Below, in pieces: positions 34,466 to 42,748 of a DNA stretch of 64,000 nt (the first letter of the stretch is position 1; every line of letters starts with the position of its first letter). The translations under genes and the position numbers were made by a program. Origin of the DNA: SZUA-35 sp965530755 (lineage in GTDB: Bacteria; Actinomycetota; Acidimicrobiia; Acidimicrobiales; SZUA-35). The DNA is taken from the NCBI GenBank assembly GCA_965530755.1, contig CBESNA010000017.1, positions 1 to 64,000 of the forward strand. The letters run 5' to 3'. Under the pieces are notes generated by a model. The model did no database searches, was not told the origin of the DNA, and saw only the letters and a program-made list of their open reading frames with translations.

Positions 34466-35772
34466 CGTCGGTTCCTTCTGCCCTGCCAACGGTGGTGATC
34501 GTCGGCCGTCCGAATGTCGGCAAGTCCACCCTGATGAATCGGATCCTCGGCCGCAGGGAGGCCATCGTCGAGGAGAGTCCTGGCATCACACGCGACCGGA
34601 AAGAGGTCGAGGCCGAGTGGCAGGGCCGAGACTTCCTGCTGATCGACACCGGTGGTTGGATGGCCAAGGGCACCGCGATGGACGAGAAGGTGAGCAAACA
34701 GGCCGAGGAGGCGATGAGCCAGGCCGACGTCGTACTCTTCGTGGTCGACGCTGCTGTCGGAATCACCGAGGAGGACGACCAGGCCGTCAAGAGGGTCCGC
34801 AAGCTCGGTGTTCCGGTGCTTCTCGTCGCCAACAAGATCGACGACTCCCGTCACGAGCAGAGCCTCTGGGGTCTCGTGTCCCTCGGGCTCGGGCCGGCCC
34901 ACCCGGTCAGTTCGCTCCACGGTCGTGGCATCGGAGATCTTCTCGACGAGGTCTGTGCCAAACTCCCGGAAGCCATCCCTGAAGCGGTCGTGGAAGAGCC
35001 GGACAGAATCTTCTCCATTGCGCTCGTCGGGCGACCCAACGTCGGCAAGTCCACACTCTTCAACCGTCTCATCGGTGAGGAGCGTTCGATCACACATGAC
35101 ATGCCGGGCACCACCCGCGACACCGTCGACACCGTCGTCGACACCTCGACCGGTCCTGTGCGCTTCCTCGACACCGCCGGCATGCGTCGCCGGAGCCGCA
35201 TCGACGAAGACACCGAGTACTACTCGGTCGTCCGGGCGCTCAAGGCCGTCGACACCGCAGATGTCGCACTTCTCGTGATGGACGCCACAGAGGGTGTCAC
35301 CCATCAGGATCAGCGCCTGGCTGAGCGAGTCGACGCCGCCGGCTGCCCAATCGTGCTGGTGTTCAACAAGTGGGAGCTGCTCTCCACGGAGCGTCGGGAG
35401 GCACTGACTCTCCAGGTCGAGCGCAAGCTCAACTTCCTCCCCGACGTTCCGCTCCACCGGATCTCCGCCCTCACCGGCCGCGGGGTCGAACGGCTCCTGC
35501 CGTCGCTCAACATTGCCATCGATGCCTATCAGTCCCGGGCTCCCACCCGGAAGGTCAACGAGGTCATCAAGATCGCCCAACAGCAGCAGCCGGCTCCTCA
35601 CGGAGCTCGCGTGCTCTATGCAACGCAGGGTGCGACTGACCCGCCGACGTTCACCCTCTTCACCAACCGCGACATCCCGGATCACTACATGCGTTACCTC
35701 GAACGTCGCCTCCGCGAGGACCTCGAGCTCGGACCGACGCCGGTCAAAATGCGCATACGCAAGCGCTCCTGA
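34462..35772 (+). CDS. der: Ribosome biogenesis GTPase Der (EngA)
   Basis: 436 residues with two tandem GTPase domains and a KH-like C-terminal domain. G1 motifs are GRPNVGKSTLMNR (about residue 15) and GRPNVGKSTLFNR (about residue 192). G3 motifs are DTGGW and DTAGM, and G4 motifs are NKID and NKWE. It is needed for 50S subunit maturation. It overlaps the DUF512 gene at ATGA, so both are made together. Confidence 0.97.
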   Translation: MTSVPSALPTVVIVGRPNVGKSTLMNRILGRREAIVEESPGITRDRKEVEAEWQGRDFLLIDTGGWMAKGTAMDEKVSKQAEEAMSQADVVLFVVDAAVGITEEDDQAVKRVRKLGVPVLLVANKIDDSRHEQSLWGLVSLGLGPAHPVSSLHGRGIGDLLDEVCAKLPEAIPEAVVEEPDRIFSIALVGRPNVGKSTLFNRLIGEERSITHDMPGTTRDTVDTVVDTSTGPVRFLDTAGMRRRSRIDEDTEYYSVVRALKAVDTADVALLVMDATEGVTHQDQRLAERVDAAGCPIVLVFNKWELLSTERREALTLQVERKLNFLPDVPLHRISALTGRGVERLLPSLNIAIDAYQSRAPTRKVNEVIKIAQQQQPAPHGARVLYATQGATDPPTFTLFTNRDIPDHYMRYLERRLREDLELGPTPVKMRIRKRS

Positions 35773-35795
35773 CCAGGGTCGACAAGACTGCGACG

Positions 35796-36482
35796 ATGAG
35801 CATCGGCGGAGGGTGTCATGACGAGTTCGACCTCGATCGCGCCTACGCCGTGCAGACTCCGGAAGACAATCGACGCCTGTACGCCGAGTGGGCAGCCAGC
35901 TACGACGAGGGTTTCGTCGCACGACATGGCTACGTGATCCACGAGGCGGTGGTCGATGCATTCCTGCGCCGGCCCCGTGCCGATGGCAGCGTGCTCGATG
36001 TCGGCTGTGGCACGGGAGTCGTTGGCATCGAGCTGCGGCGACGGGGTGTCGGGTTGGTCGACGGGATCGACCTGAGCGCCGAGATGTTGGAAATCGCAGC
36101 AACCAAGACCGCCGACGATGGTCGCCCGGTGTATCGCGATCTCATCGCCGCTGACCTCACTCAGCCGCTCTCGATCGATGACTCGACGTTTGCCGGAGTC
36201 GTCAGCGCTGGAGCATTCACACATGGGCACTTGGGGCCCGAACCGCTGAGCGAGCTGTTGCGCATCGCCGAGTCGAACGCGGTCTTCGCCATCGCCGTCA
36301 ACGCAGATCACTTCGTGGAGGCCGGGTTCGCATCGTGGATCGATCGGGCTGTCGAGGGCGAGAGCATCCACGACGTCGAGATCGTCTCCACTCCGATATA
36401 CGACGCCGATCGGTACGCCGCCGGTGATGCTGATGACCATGCCGGCACGCTCTCGTCCGTGGTGTTGTTCTCTCGGTCATGA
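35796..36482 (+). CDS. Class I SAM-dependent methyltransferase
   Basis: 228 residues. Seen are LYAEWAASYDEGFVARHGY, SAM motif I VLDVGCGTGVVGIELRRRG, the acidic LVDGIDLSAEML loop, and FAGVVSAGAFTHGHLGPEPL. It resembles small-molecule or putative quinone-type methyltransferases, substrate unknown. The start is 23 bp after der. A weak AAGACT hexamer is 6 nt upstream, so it may be either cotranscribed with der or leaderless. Confidence 0.82.
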   Translation: MSIGGGCHDEFDLDRAYAVQTPEDNRRLYAEWAASYDEGFVARHGYVIHEAVVDAFLRRPRADGSVLDVGCGTGVVGIELRRRGVGLVDGIDLSAEMLEIAATKTADDGRPVYRDLIAADLTQPLSIDDSTFAGVVSAGAFTHGHLGPEPLSELLRIAESNAVFAIAVNADHFVEAGFASWIDRAVEGESIHDVEIVSTPIYDADRYAAGDADDHAGTLSSVVLFSRS

Positions 36483-36537
36483 TGCAGGCTCGGTAGGCCT
36501 GACCAGGCTGGTCGCAGATCCGGGGTAGCCTCGCCCG

Positions 36538-37617
36538 ATGGAACGGATCCTCCCCGCCCTCGCTGCACTCGTGTGCGCAGGCGCGGCGGTTGTGTGGATT
36601 CGGTCGACGATCAGTCGGCAGAAGGTCGCCAGCCGGCTGAGTACCGAATCGATCGATCCAGATCTCTGGCGTCTCGCCGACGAGGAGTACAAGCGCGATC
36701 TCCAGTCGTCGATCTTCGCCATCGCGGCAACCGTTGCCCTGGTCGTGCTTGCTGTTGTCGGTGTCGATCTCTTCGTTGCAAGCATCGCGAGCACGCTGGC
36801 GATATCGCCGGCCATCACGCTGCTACGCCGTACGCGCCTGAGTGAGGCCGCTCGTATCGCAGCTGCCCGATCAGAAATCGAGAAGCGGGCACGAGAAGTG
36901 CTCACCCAGGAGGAGTTGGCGCCGCTCCAGTGGGCTGCGCGCCTTGCTCCGTCGTCATTCCCCGACCTCTCCGGATTCGAGATCGGTCAGGCGTACCAGC
37001 CGGGCAGCGGCGCAATGGCCGGCGATTTCTACGACGTCTTCAAGATCGACGAGCATCGCATCGGGGCCGTCATCGGCGACGTCACCGGCCACGGCATCGA
37101 ACCGTCGATCACGGCGCTGCAGGCCAAGTACCTGCTGCGCACCTTCCTGATCCAGTTCCGAGATCCGGGGCAGGCTCTTGAACAGCTGAACGCCCAGATG
37201 TCCGAGCTCGTTCGCGGTGATGAGTTCATCTCGCTGTGCGTCATGGTGTTCGACAACGAGGCCGGCACGCTCCGTTTTTCCTCCGCCGGCCACCCCGCAG
37301 CCTTCGTCTGGCATTCGAACGAGGTGCGGCCGCTCGGTGCCACCGGGCCATTGCTGATGCTCGACCCGACTGCTCCGTACCATTCCAGGGAGATGGCCTG
37401 GGATCAAGATGACGTGGCTGTGCTGTACACCGACGGCCTCGCAGAGGCGAGAAACGGCAACGCACTGTTCGGCGAGGATGGTGTCGCCAACATGATCCGG
37501 CGCGATCCAACCGCTTCGCCAGATGTGCTGACCAAGGTGCTCGTCGAGGCAGCTCGAGATTTCGCCGGCGGTCCGATCAGCGACGACGTTGCGGTTCTGG
37601 TGTTGCGTCGGGTGTGA
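36538..37617 (+). CDS. Membrane-anchored PP2C/SpoIIE-type serine phosphatase
   Basis: 359 residues. One or two hydrophobic helices lie at residues 1-22 and 60-85, then a coiled linker (SEAARIAAARSEIEKRAREV). The PPM/SpoIIE phosphatase domain spans about residues 125-359: GSGAMAGDFYDVF, GAVIGDVTGHGIEPS, LRFSSAGHPAAFVW, VLYTDGLAEARNG and the final SDDVAVLVLRR, with the metal Asp residues kept. Such enzymes usually reverse anti-sigma-factor antagonist phosphorylation. No sensor domain or anti-sigma gene is adjacent. TAGCCT lies 6 nt upstream of the ATG. Confidence 0.9.
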   Translation: MERILPALAALVCAGAAVVWIRSTISRQKVASRLSTESIDPDLWRLADEEYKRDLQSSIFAIAATVALVVLAVVGVDLFVASIASTLAISPAITLLRRTRLSEAARIAAARSEIEKRAREVLTQEELAPLQWAARLAPSSFPDLSGFEIGQAYQPGSGAMAGDFYDVFKIDEHRIGAVIGDVTGHGIEPSITALQAKYLLRTFLIQFRDPGQALEQLNAQMSELVRGDEFISLCVMVFDNEAGTLRFSSAGHPAAFVWHSNEVRPLGATGPLLMLDPTAPYHSREMAWDQDDVAVLYTDGLAEARNGNALFGEDGVANMIRRDPTASPDVLTKVLVEAARDFAGGPISDDVAVLVLRRV

Positions 37618-37624
37618 TGGGGCC

Positions 37625-37843
37625 ATGCCCTGGTGTGACACGTGTGATGCCTATCGAGCGCCGAACTCGCTGAAGGCCGACGGTCACTGCGCCACGTGTG
37701 ATTCCGAGGTCGATACGGCCGATCTGAAAGAACAGGGACCGGTCAAGGCGCCGTGGCACTTCTGGCTGATGGTCGCAGCGCTCACCGTGTATCTCGGATG
37801 GCGGCTGATCGAGGGCGTGATCTGGATGATCGACAAGTTCTGA
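37625..37843 (+). CDS. Small zinc-ribbon, single-TM protein
   Basis: 72 residues. The N-terminal 25 residues carry two Cys pairs, CDTC (4-7) and CATC (22-25), enough for one zinc ribbon. A hydrophobic segment HFWLMVAALTVYLGWRLIEG spans about residues 47-66, and the tail is short. The gene begins 7 bp after the phosphatase stop and is probably cotranscribed. No function can be assigned. A zinc ribbon plus TM of this type could act as a partner of the neighbouring membrane phosphatase, but this is only context. Confidence 0.72.
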   Translation: MPWCDTCDAYRAPNSLKADGHCATCDSEVDTADLKEQGPVKAPWHFWLMVAALTVYLGWRLIEGVIWMIDKF

Positions 37844-37919
37844 TCCCGGATTTCGGGGAGCAACCGGCCGACTTTTCCCGACCACTTCGACGTTCACGGC
37901 GCTAACCTGACCGCCGCCA

Positions 37920-37993
37920 CGGGCTGTGGCGCAGCCTGGTAGCGCACCTCACTGGGGGTGAGGGGGTCGTGAGTTCGAATCTCGCCAGCCCGA
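37920..37993 (+). tRNA. tRNA-Pro (anticodon GGG)
   Basis: The acceptor stem pairs CGGGCTG (37920-37926) with CAGCCCG (37986-37992), with discriminator A at 37993. The D-arm is GCGC...GCGC, the anticodon stem CCTCA/TGAGG closes the loop CTGGGGG with anticodon GGG, and the T-arm has GTTCGAAT. CCA is not encoded. A -10-like TAACCT lies at 37903-37908. The last 8 nt of the gene belong to a 16-bp repeat found again at 39728. Confidence 0.95.
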
Positions 37994-38001
37994 CCGTGGT
38001 T
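37986..38001 (+). repeat. Left copy of 16-bp direct repeat (attL-like), tRNA-Pro 3' end
   Basis: CAGCCCGACCGTGGTT covers the last 8 nt of tRNA-Pro and 8 nt downstream. It is identical to 39728-39743. The two copies lie 1742 bp apart and bracket two genes for secreted proteins. Confidence 0.7.
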
Positions 38002-38350
38002 TCCTCAGGTCAGAGCACCTTGTAGCTCTGGCCTGGGGAACGCAAAACGGGACGCCCAGACCCACTACCAACTCCACGACTCAAGCATGTCTGCCCCGTT
38101 GAGTCATGGCACGGGCGAACCGTCTCGTTCGCACAACCCGATCGGCCCACGTCACACTTAGCCATGGGGCTGGGCGGCATCGCGATCCTCATTTTGGGAA
38201 TGAGTCAGATCGTCCCCGCCACCCGCGTCAGGAGATCGACCAGAAGTGCCGGTTTCGCTTCACTCGTGTCGGTCGGCCAGGGACCTATGGCTCTGTGCCC
38301 CTCCGGAGGTCACGGCCAGCATCTGAGTCATAGCTACCAGGAGGTTTGAG
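38002..38350. other. Gene-poor stretch after tRNA-Pro, with an imperfect hairpin
   Basis: A 14-bp hairpin with two G-U pairs (38003-38016 with 38025-38038) follows the tRNA. It resembles the perfect terminator at 39744-39772 but lacks a T-run. A 7-bp inverted repeat GACTCAA/TTGAGTC lies at 38078-38084 and 38099-38105. Short open frames at 38106-38333 and 38164-38349 have no coding features I can support. No clear promoter was seen. A strong ribosome site (AGGAGGT) ends the stretch. Confidence 0.5.
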
Positions 38351-38869
38351 ATGACATCACGGCGAATACTCGCAGCGGCCATCACCGCACTCGTACTCAT
38401 CGGAATCTTGGCCGGGCCTGCCAGCGCCGACGGGTTCGAGGAACTCACACTCGAGGAAATGGACGAGAACACCGCGACCTGCGATTTCGACGGCGATGGA
38501 GTCGTCACCGATTACTGGGCCTTGGACCGCGATGAACAGACGGGTCTTCAGAAGACCCAGATACATACCGACGGCCAGGGCTTCACCCGCATGAAGATCA
38601 TCGTCAAGTTTGATCACGTCGCCTACGGCGAGGCTCCCCTTGGTGAACCGTTCCTGTACAACACAGGCACCATCAGAATAGATCTGGCCTTCGACCCAGA
38701 CGGCACGATGACCAAGTTCACGATCCGCAGCAGCGGCCATGTCGAGAGCGTCGACGGCACCCTGCTGTACAAGGGCCCCGGCAACTTCGACATCACTCTT
38801 GTTGATGGTGTGCCTGTGGGATTCGTGACCCGAGGCCCCAGCGGGCCGTGCGTTCCAGGTATCGATTGA
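38351..38869 (+). CDS. Secreted protein of unknown function (repeat-bounded segment)
   Basis: 172 residues. A Sec signal peptide is clear: RR near the start, the hydrophobic core ILAAAITALVLIGILAG and a cleavage site after GPASA (about residue 26). The mature part begins acidic (EELTLEEMDE), includes CDFDGDGVVTDYW, which looks like a short Asp-rich loop, and is mostly predicted beta. It has two cysteines, one near residue 43 and one near the C-terminus, which may form a disulfide. The AGGAGGT ribosome site is 7 nt upstream. I do not recognise a family. It shares the GPASA signal-peptide end with the next gene. Confidence 0.82.
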   Translation: MTSRRILAAAITALVLIGILAGPASADGFEELTLEEMDENTATCDFDGDGVVTDYWALDRDEQTGLQKTQIHTDGQGFTRMKIIVKFDHVAYGEAPLGEPFLYNTGTIRIDLAFDPDGTMTKFTIRSSGHVESVDGTLLYKGPGNFDITLVDGVPVGFVTRGPSGPCVPGID

Positions 38870-39155
38870 GCCTCACCGCCAGGCGGTCGGCTTCGGATTG
38901 AGTTCCCCGAGATACTCGGCCGAACTGCCCTTTCAACAAACCCTACCCGTCGACGAGACGGCAGCCAGGAACGCAGAACACCCAAGGTGGGCGGGTGACG
39001 GATTCGTGATCCTGACGCCTTCTCCAGATGGGCGCGACAGATACTGCTACGTTCGAACGATATGAGGGTGTGCGTTCACGGGTGACGCCAACTCATCAGG
39101 ATCGTCCTGCAGTTGGGAACGCACGCCAAACAGGCAAGCGGAGGGGTCAACTGTC

Positions 39156-39722
39156 ATGAGGAAATCACTGAAATCACTCGCTCTTTTTGGGGCGATGCTT
39201 CTCTTTCTGAGTGCGTTTGCTGGTCCGGCGTCAGCCGGGCCGCCGGGCGAGTCCGGCAACGTTGAACGATTCGAGATTGAAGGGGTGGGCCTCGTCTACG
39301 ACAACGGGGAATACGCCGTCGTCACAGGGCCGCCGTTCTCAGAGGGCTGCCTCGGGCAGGGATTCCCGACGACGACGACCCAGGTGGTGAATCGAGGCAA
39401 CGGCAGCTTCTCCGAGACTTGGCGGATCAAGAAGATCGACGTCATGGTTTTCGAGTGGGAAGGCGACGTGTTCGACCTGATCGGTCTCAGCTGCGAAGCA
39501 CTTGCCAACGGTGAACCACTGCCCGTCGAGCCGATCGCTGTGGGAGAAGGTCGCCACAGTTTCAAGGTTTCGGGTGATCAGAACGGTGTTCATGTCCGGA
39601 ACACCTTGACTGCCAGGGTCATGACCGCCGACGGATGGGCTCACGTCAATACCTTTGCCAGCTTCGATGATGGTCCTGGAGGGCTGGCCAACGTCGTGCA
39701 ACGGATCAACTACACCGGCTGA
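39156..39722 (+). CDS. Secreted protein of unknown function (repeat-bounded segment)
   Basis: 188 residues. A Sec signal peptide (RKSLKSLALFGAMLLFLSAF, cleavage after AGPASA at about residue 28) is followed by a beta-rich domain with two cysteines (EGCLGQG and GLSCEAL) that could pair. No catalytic motif is visible. Codons such as CTT and TTT in the signal region are less GC-biased than in the neighbours. The stop lies 5 nt before the right copy of the 16-bp repeat. The 286-bp gap before it holds no gene I can support. It could be a paralogue in layout, not in sequence, of the preceding secreted protein. Confidence 0.8.
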   Translation: MRKSLKSLALFGAMLLFLSAFAGPASAGPPGESGNVERFEIEGVGLVYDNGEYAVVTGPPFSEGCLGQGFPTTTTQVVNRGNGSFSETWRIKKIDVMVFEWEGDVFDLIGLSCEALANGEPLPVEPIAVGEGRHSFKVSGDQNGVHVRNTLTARVMTADGWAHVNTFASFDDGPGGLANVVQRINYTG

Positions 39723-39727
39723 CGCTC

Positions 39728-39743
39728 AGCCCGACCGTGGTTC
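39728..39743 (+). repeat. Right copy of 16-bp direct repeat (attR-like)
   Basis: Identical to 37986-38001, without the rest of the tRNA. It is followed immediately by a perfect terminator, whereas the left copy is followed by a degenerate version. This is what would be expected if the original tRNA terminator had been displaced by an insertion. Confidence 0.7.
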
Positions 39744-39780
39744 CCGGGCCAGAGCAACGCTCTGGCCCGGGACGCTTTTC
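39744..39780 (+). terminator. Factor-independent terminator
   Basis: A perfect 13-bp stem CCCGGGCCAGAGC (39744-39756) with 39760-39772, loop AAC, then ACGCTTTT. It ends the transcript of the second secreted protein and may originally have been the tRNA-Pro terminator. Confidence 0.88.
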
Positions 39781-39854
39781 ATTCGGCACGTGCTTCGCTC
39801 GGCGCGATACTGAGGGAAACCCGGGTGGTCGGCATCCGGGCTACCGTTCGATCC

Positions 39855-40565
39855 ATGTGTGGTCGCTATGTGTCTGCCGCCCCGGTCGAGGACCTGGCGA
39901 AATATTTCAGCGCGACCACCCCAGAACACGTGCTCGAAGCCAATTTCAACGTCGCCCCGACCACTGACGTCTATGCCGTCAGAGCCGATCAGGGGAAGCG
40001 TTCGCTCACCTCGATGCGATGGGGCCTCGTTCCCTTCTGGGCCAAGGATCTCAAGATCGGCTCGCGGATGATCAACGCCCGCTCCGAGTCAGTCGCCGAC
40101 AAACCGGCGTTTCGGCGGGCGTTCGCGAAGCGCCGCTGCCTTCTTCCGGCCGACGGCTTCTATGAGTGGCAGAAACTCGACGGGCAGAAGGCCAAACAGC
40201 CATGGTTCATCCATCGGGCCGACGAGGAACCGCTGGTGTTCGCCGGTCTGTACGAGTTCTGGCACCCGAAGGACGCCGACGGTCACGACCTCGATGACGC
40301 CGAGCTCGTCGTTTCCTGCACGATTCTCACGACGTCGGCCAACGAAACCATGGCGCCGGTCCACGATCGCATGCCGGTCATGTTGGCCCCTCGGGTGTGG
40401 GACGACTGGCTCGATCCCGCTTCGGACGTCGACCTGATCTCGAGCTTGATGGTGCCGGCCCCGGAGTCGCTCCTCACGATGTATCCGGTCAGCACCGCCG
40501 TCAACAGCGTGCGCAACAACGGGTCCGAACTCGTCGAACCAGTGAAGCGCTTGGAGCTCTCGTGA
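39855..40565 (+). CDS. yedK: SRAP-domain protein (YedK/HMCES family)
   Basis: 236 residues. The mature protein must begin with Cys2, and the ATG at 39855 gives MCGRYVSA exactly. Other active-site elements are NVAPTTDV (Asn), NARSE, LLPADGFYEW (Glu) and HDRMP (His). The family forms a covalent cross-link with abasic sites in single-stranded DNA to protect them. An ATG 30 nt upstream would bury the Cys and is rejected. TACCGT lies 7 nt before the chosen ATG. No LexA box is visible upstream. Confidence 0.95.
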   Translation: MCGRYVSAAPVEDLAKYFSATTPEHVLEANFNVAPTTDVYAVRADQGKRSLTSMRWGLVPFWAKDLKIGSRMINARSESVADKPAFRRAFAKRRCLLPADGFYEWQKLDGQKAKQPWFIHRADEEPLVFAGLYEFWHPKDADGHDLDDAELVVSCTILTTSANETMAPVHDRMPVMLAPRVWDDWLDPASDVDLISSLMVPAPESLLTMYPVSTAVNSVRNNGSELVEPVKRLELS

Positions 40566-42046
40566 GCGAGCTGTCGATCCAGCGACGAACTCGTCGGCGT
40601 TGGATCCAGATCCAGGCTCGTCTCGAGGCCGGCACCGGCGACCGCGTGATCCCGTTGGTCACCGCCGTCGTTCTGGCCGGAGTGCTGTCGACGCTCAGCC
40701 TGGCCCGTCTTGCGTCGTTCGACGGTGGCGACGATCTTGCCTCCTACACCCAGGCGGTCTGGTTGTTGGGTGAGGGGTATCGGCCGGAGGCGTCGCTCCT
40801 CGGTGATGAAGTCCACATCCTCGAGCTGCACTGGTCGTTCATTCTGTACCCGGTGGCAGGGCTCGGTTTGTTGTTTCCGACAGCGAAGGTGCTGGTCGTC
40901 ACGCAGGCGGTCGCGCTCGGCCTGGCGGTGTTCCCGCTCTGGCGATTGGCCCGTCGGGTGGCGAACCTGCGCATCGCCGCCTCGACCGCGCTGATTCTCG
41001 CCTACGCACTCCACCCGGCCACCCATCGGCTCGCGACAGACGACTTCCACCCGGAGGTCCTCGCCATCCCGGCCATCCTCGCGTTGGCCTATTTCGGAGC
41101 AAAGAAGCGATGGTTCGGCTACTGGGTCTGTGTGGCGATCGTGTTGGCATGTCGAGCCGATCTCGGCCTTGCGATCGGCCTGTGGGGCTTCGTGCTGCTG
41201 GGCGATGGGGAGCGTCGAGCAGGACTCTGGACCCTCGGCGTCGGGCTGGTGTGGAGTCTCGGCCTCTTGCTGGTCGTGCAACCCCTGGTCGGCTCGGCGG
41301 CCGTCACCGGTGGCCAGTACGGCGACTATGGCGACTCGCTCGGCGAGGTCGTTCTCAATGGGCTCCGGAATCCGATCGACCTCCTCGCCGACCTCACGTC
41401 ACAGCCGAACGTGATCCTGGTCGTGAGCCTCTTCGCGCCCGTTCTCTTTCTGCCGCTGCTCTCGATTCGACACCTCCTGCCTGCGGTGCCCCTCACTGGC
41501 TTGTTCCTGATCGCTCGGAGCCAGGGAAGTGGAGCCTTTGCCGAACGCACGTCGCTCCTGCTCGCCTTCACCTTCATTGCGGCCCCGTACGCACTCAATC
41601 GTCTCGGCCAGCTCGGCGTGCAGCGAGTTTTCGTCGATTTTCGCCTGCTGGCCACGCTCACGGCGGCGGCAGCACTCTCGTTCATCAGCGCATCGCCGAT
41701 CTCGTTCTACGACAAACCGTGGGAGTGGGGCGACGCCGATGCCGTCGAGCTGGCGATTCTCGCCGCGGCCGAGGAGTTGCCAGCCGATGTGGCCGTACGA
41801 GCGTCGCCGTCGGCCCTGCCGGCGCTGGCCGAGCGTCCGTGGCTCTACACCTTGGCGACCGACCGCGAACCGTCTGTGCAGTTCGACGCCTTCGATGTGC
41901 GAGCAATTCTGGTTGTCGATCGGGACATCCCGGAGCGCACGCCGGAACGGCGCGCTGAGTTCGCCATGCGAATGTCTTCGTTCGGTGGATTCGAGTTGGT
42001 CGTCGACGATCGCGACAACGGTGTGTCGCTGTTCCTCCGGCCATGA
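40562..42046 (+). CDS. DUF2079 multi-pass membrane protein
   Basis: About 494 residues with roughly ten hydrophobic segments. The family motif is seen in the N-terminal loop, FDGGDDLASYTQAVW, where a (F)D-x-x-(I/L)-x-x-Q-x-W pattern is usual, followed by DEVHILELHWSFILYP and RLATDDFHPEVLAIP. DUF2079 proteins resemble GT-C glycosyltransferases in topology, and the Asp/His/Glu residues of these loops may be catalytic, but no function is proven. The GTG start overlaps the yedK stop by 4 nt. Confidence 0.86.
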   Translation: MSELSIQRRTRRRWIQIQARLEAGTGDRVIPLVTAVVLAGVLSTLSLARLASFDGGDDLASYTQAVWLLGEGYRPEASLLGDEVHILELHWSFILYPVAGLGLLFPTAKVLVVTQAVALGLAVFPLWRLARRVANLRIAASTALILAYALHPATHRLATDDFHPEVLAIPAILALAYFGAKKRWFGYWVCVAIVLACRADLGLAIGLWGFVLLGDGERRAGLWTLGVGLVWSLGLLLVVQPLVGSAAVTGGQYGDYGDSLGEVVLNGLRNPIDLLADLTSQPNVILVVSLFAPVLFLPLLSIRHLLPAVPLTGLFLIARSQGSGAFAERTSLLLAFTFIAAPYALNRLGQLGVQRVFVDFRLLATLTAAAALSFISASPISFYDKPWEWGDADAVELAILAAAEELPADVAVRASPSALPALAERPWLYTLATDREPSVQFDAFDVRAILVVDRDIPERTPERRAEFAMRMSSFGGFELVVDDRDNGVSLFLRP

Positions 42047-42660
42047 GCTCCGGGAGTGTCGAAGGTGCGGTTCCACCGCCGGTCCGGTCAGTGTTCACCC
42101 GCGATGAGATGCTCACCTGGCCGAACGGCTTCACGTTCGTCCGTCTGCTGTGCATCCCAGTGTTCGTCTGGCTTCTTTTCGGGCCGGAACGGCGTGACCT
42201 GGCTGCTTGGCTGCTCGCAGCGCTCGGTTCGACCGACTGGGTCGATGGCTGGATCGCTCGCCGCTATGACATGTCGAGCGAATTCGGTCGGTTGTTCGAC
42301 CCGACCGTCGACCGTCTCATGTTCTTCGTGGCGATTCCGGCGATCCTCATCGACGGCTCGATTCCGTGGTGGGTGGCAGTGCTCGCGTTGGCTCGGGAAG
42401 TGCTCGTGGCTGGTGCTGCAATCGTTGCGGTCGCCGTCGGAGCGGGGACACTCGCCGTCACATGGGAGGGCAAGACCGCCGCGTTCTGCCTGATGTTCGC
42501 TGTGCCCATGTTCCTCGGCGCGAACAGCACGTTGTCCTACGCCGAGCTCCTCGGCTGGTTGGCCTGGATGTTCGCCGTTCCCGGCCTCGCCTACGGCTAC
42601 TACTCGTTGATTTTCCAGTACGTGCCGACACTACGAGCCCGAATGAAGGAGCGAACCTGA
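42043..42660 (+). CDS. pgsA: CDP-diacylglycerol-glycerol-3-phosphate 3-phosphatidyltransferase-like
   Basis: 205 residues, integral membrane. The CDP-alcohol phosphotransferase motif D-x2-D-G-x2-A-R-x8-G-x3-D-x3-D is seen in TDWVDGWIARRYDMSSEFG and FDPTVDRL, with four to five hydrophobic helices around it. It attaches an alcohol phosphate to CDP-diacylglycerol, most likely making phosphatidylglycerophosphate. Cardiolipin or inositol-phosphate variants cannot be excluded. The ATG overlaps the preceding gene by 4 nt. Confidence 0.85.
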   Translation: MSSGSVEGAVPPPVRSVFTRDEMLTWPNGFTFVRLLCIPVFVWLLFGPERRDLAAWLLAALGSTDWVDGWIARRYDMSSEFGRLFDPTVDRLMFFVAIPAILIDGSIPWWVAVLALAREVLVAGAAIVAVAVGAGTLAVTWEGKTAAFCLMFAVPMFLGANSTLSYAELLGWLAWMFAVPGLAYGYYSLIFQYVPTLRARMKERT

Positions 42661-42748
42661 GATCGACGGTTGCACCTTCACCCTCACCGTCAACCGAAGG
42701 TCGACGGTGGCGCTGGACTGTGCCCGATTCTGAGGTAGCGTGCCGACC

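Noticed and set aside
38106..38349. Short open frames after tRNA-Pro, one beginning with a hydrophobic stretch
   Set aside because: There is no ribosome site, no leaderless hexamer and no family-like pattern. The composition looks like non-coding sequence within the repeat-bounded segment.
39050..39065. CGTTCGAACG palindrome before the second secreted protein, resembling a LexA half-site
   Set aside because: The TCGAAC and GTTCGA halves overlap instead of being separated by 4 bp, so it does not fit the SOS consensus.
39831..39847. PafBC-type promoter motif (TTGTCRGTG plus TAnnnT) before yedK
   Set aside because: GGTCGGC near 39828 matches only partly and the spacing is off by one, so it is too weak to claim.
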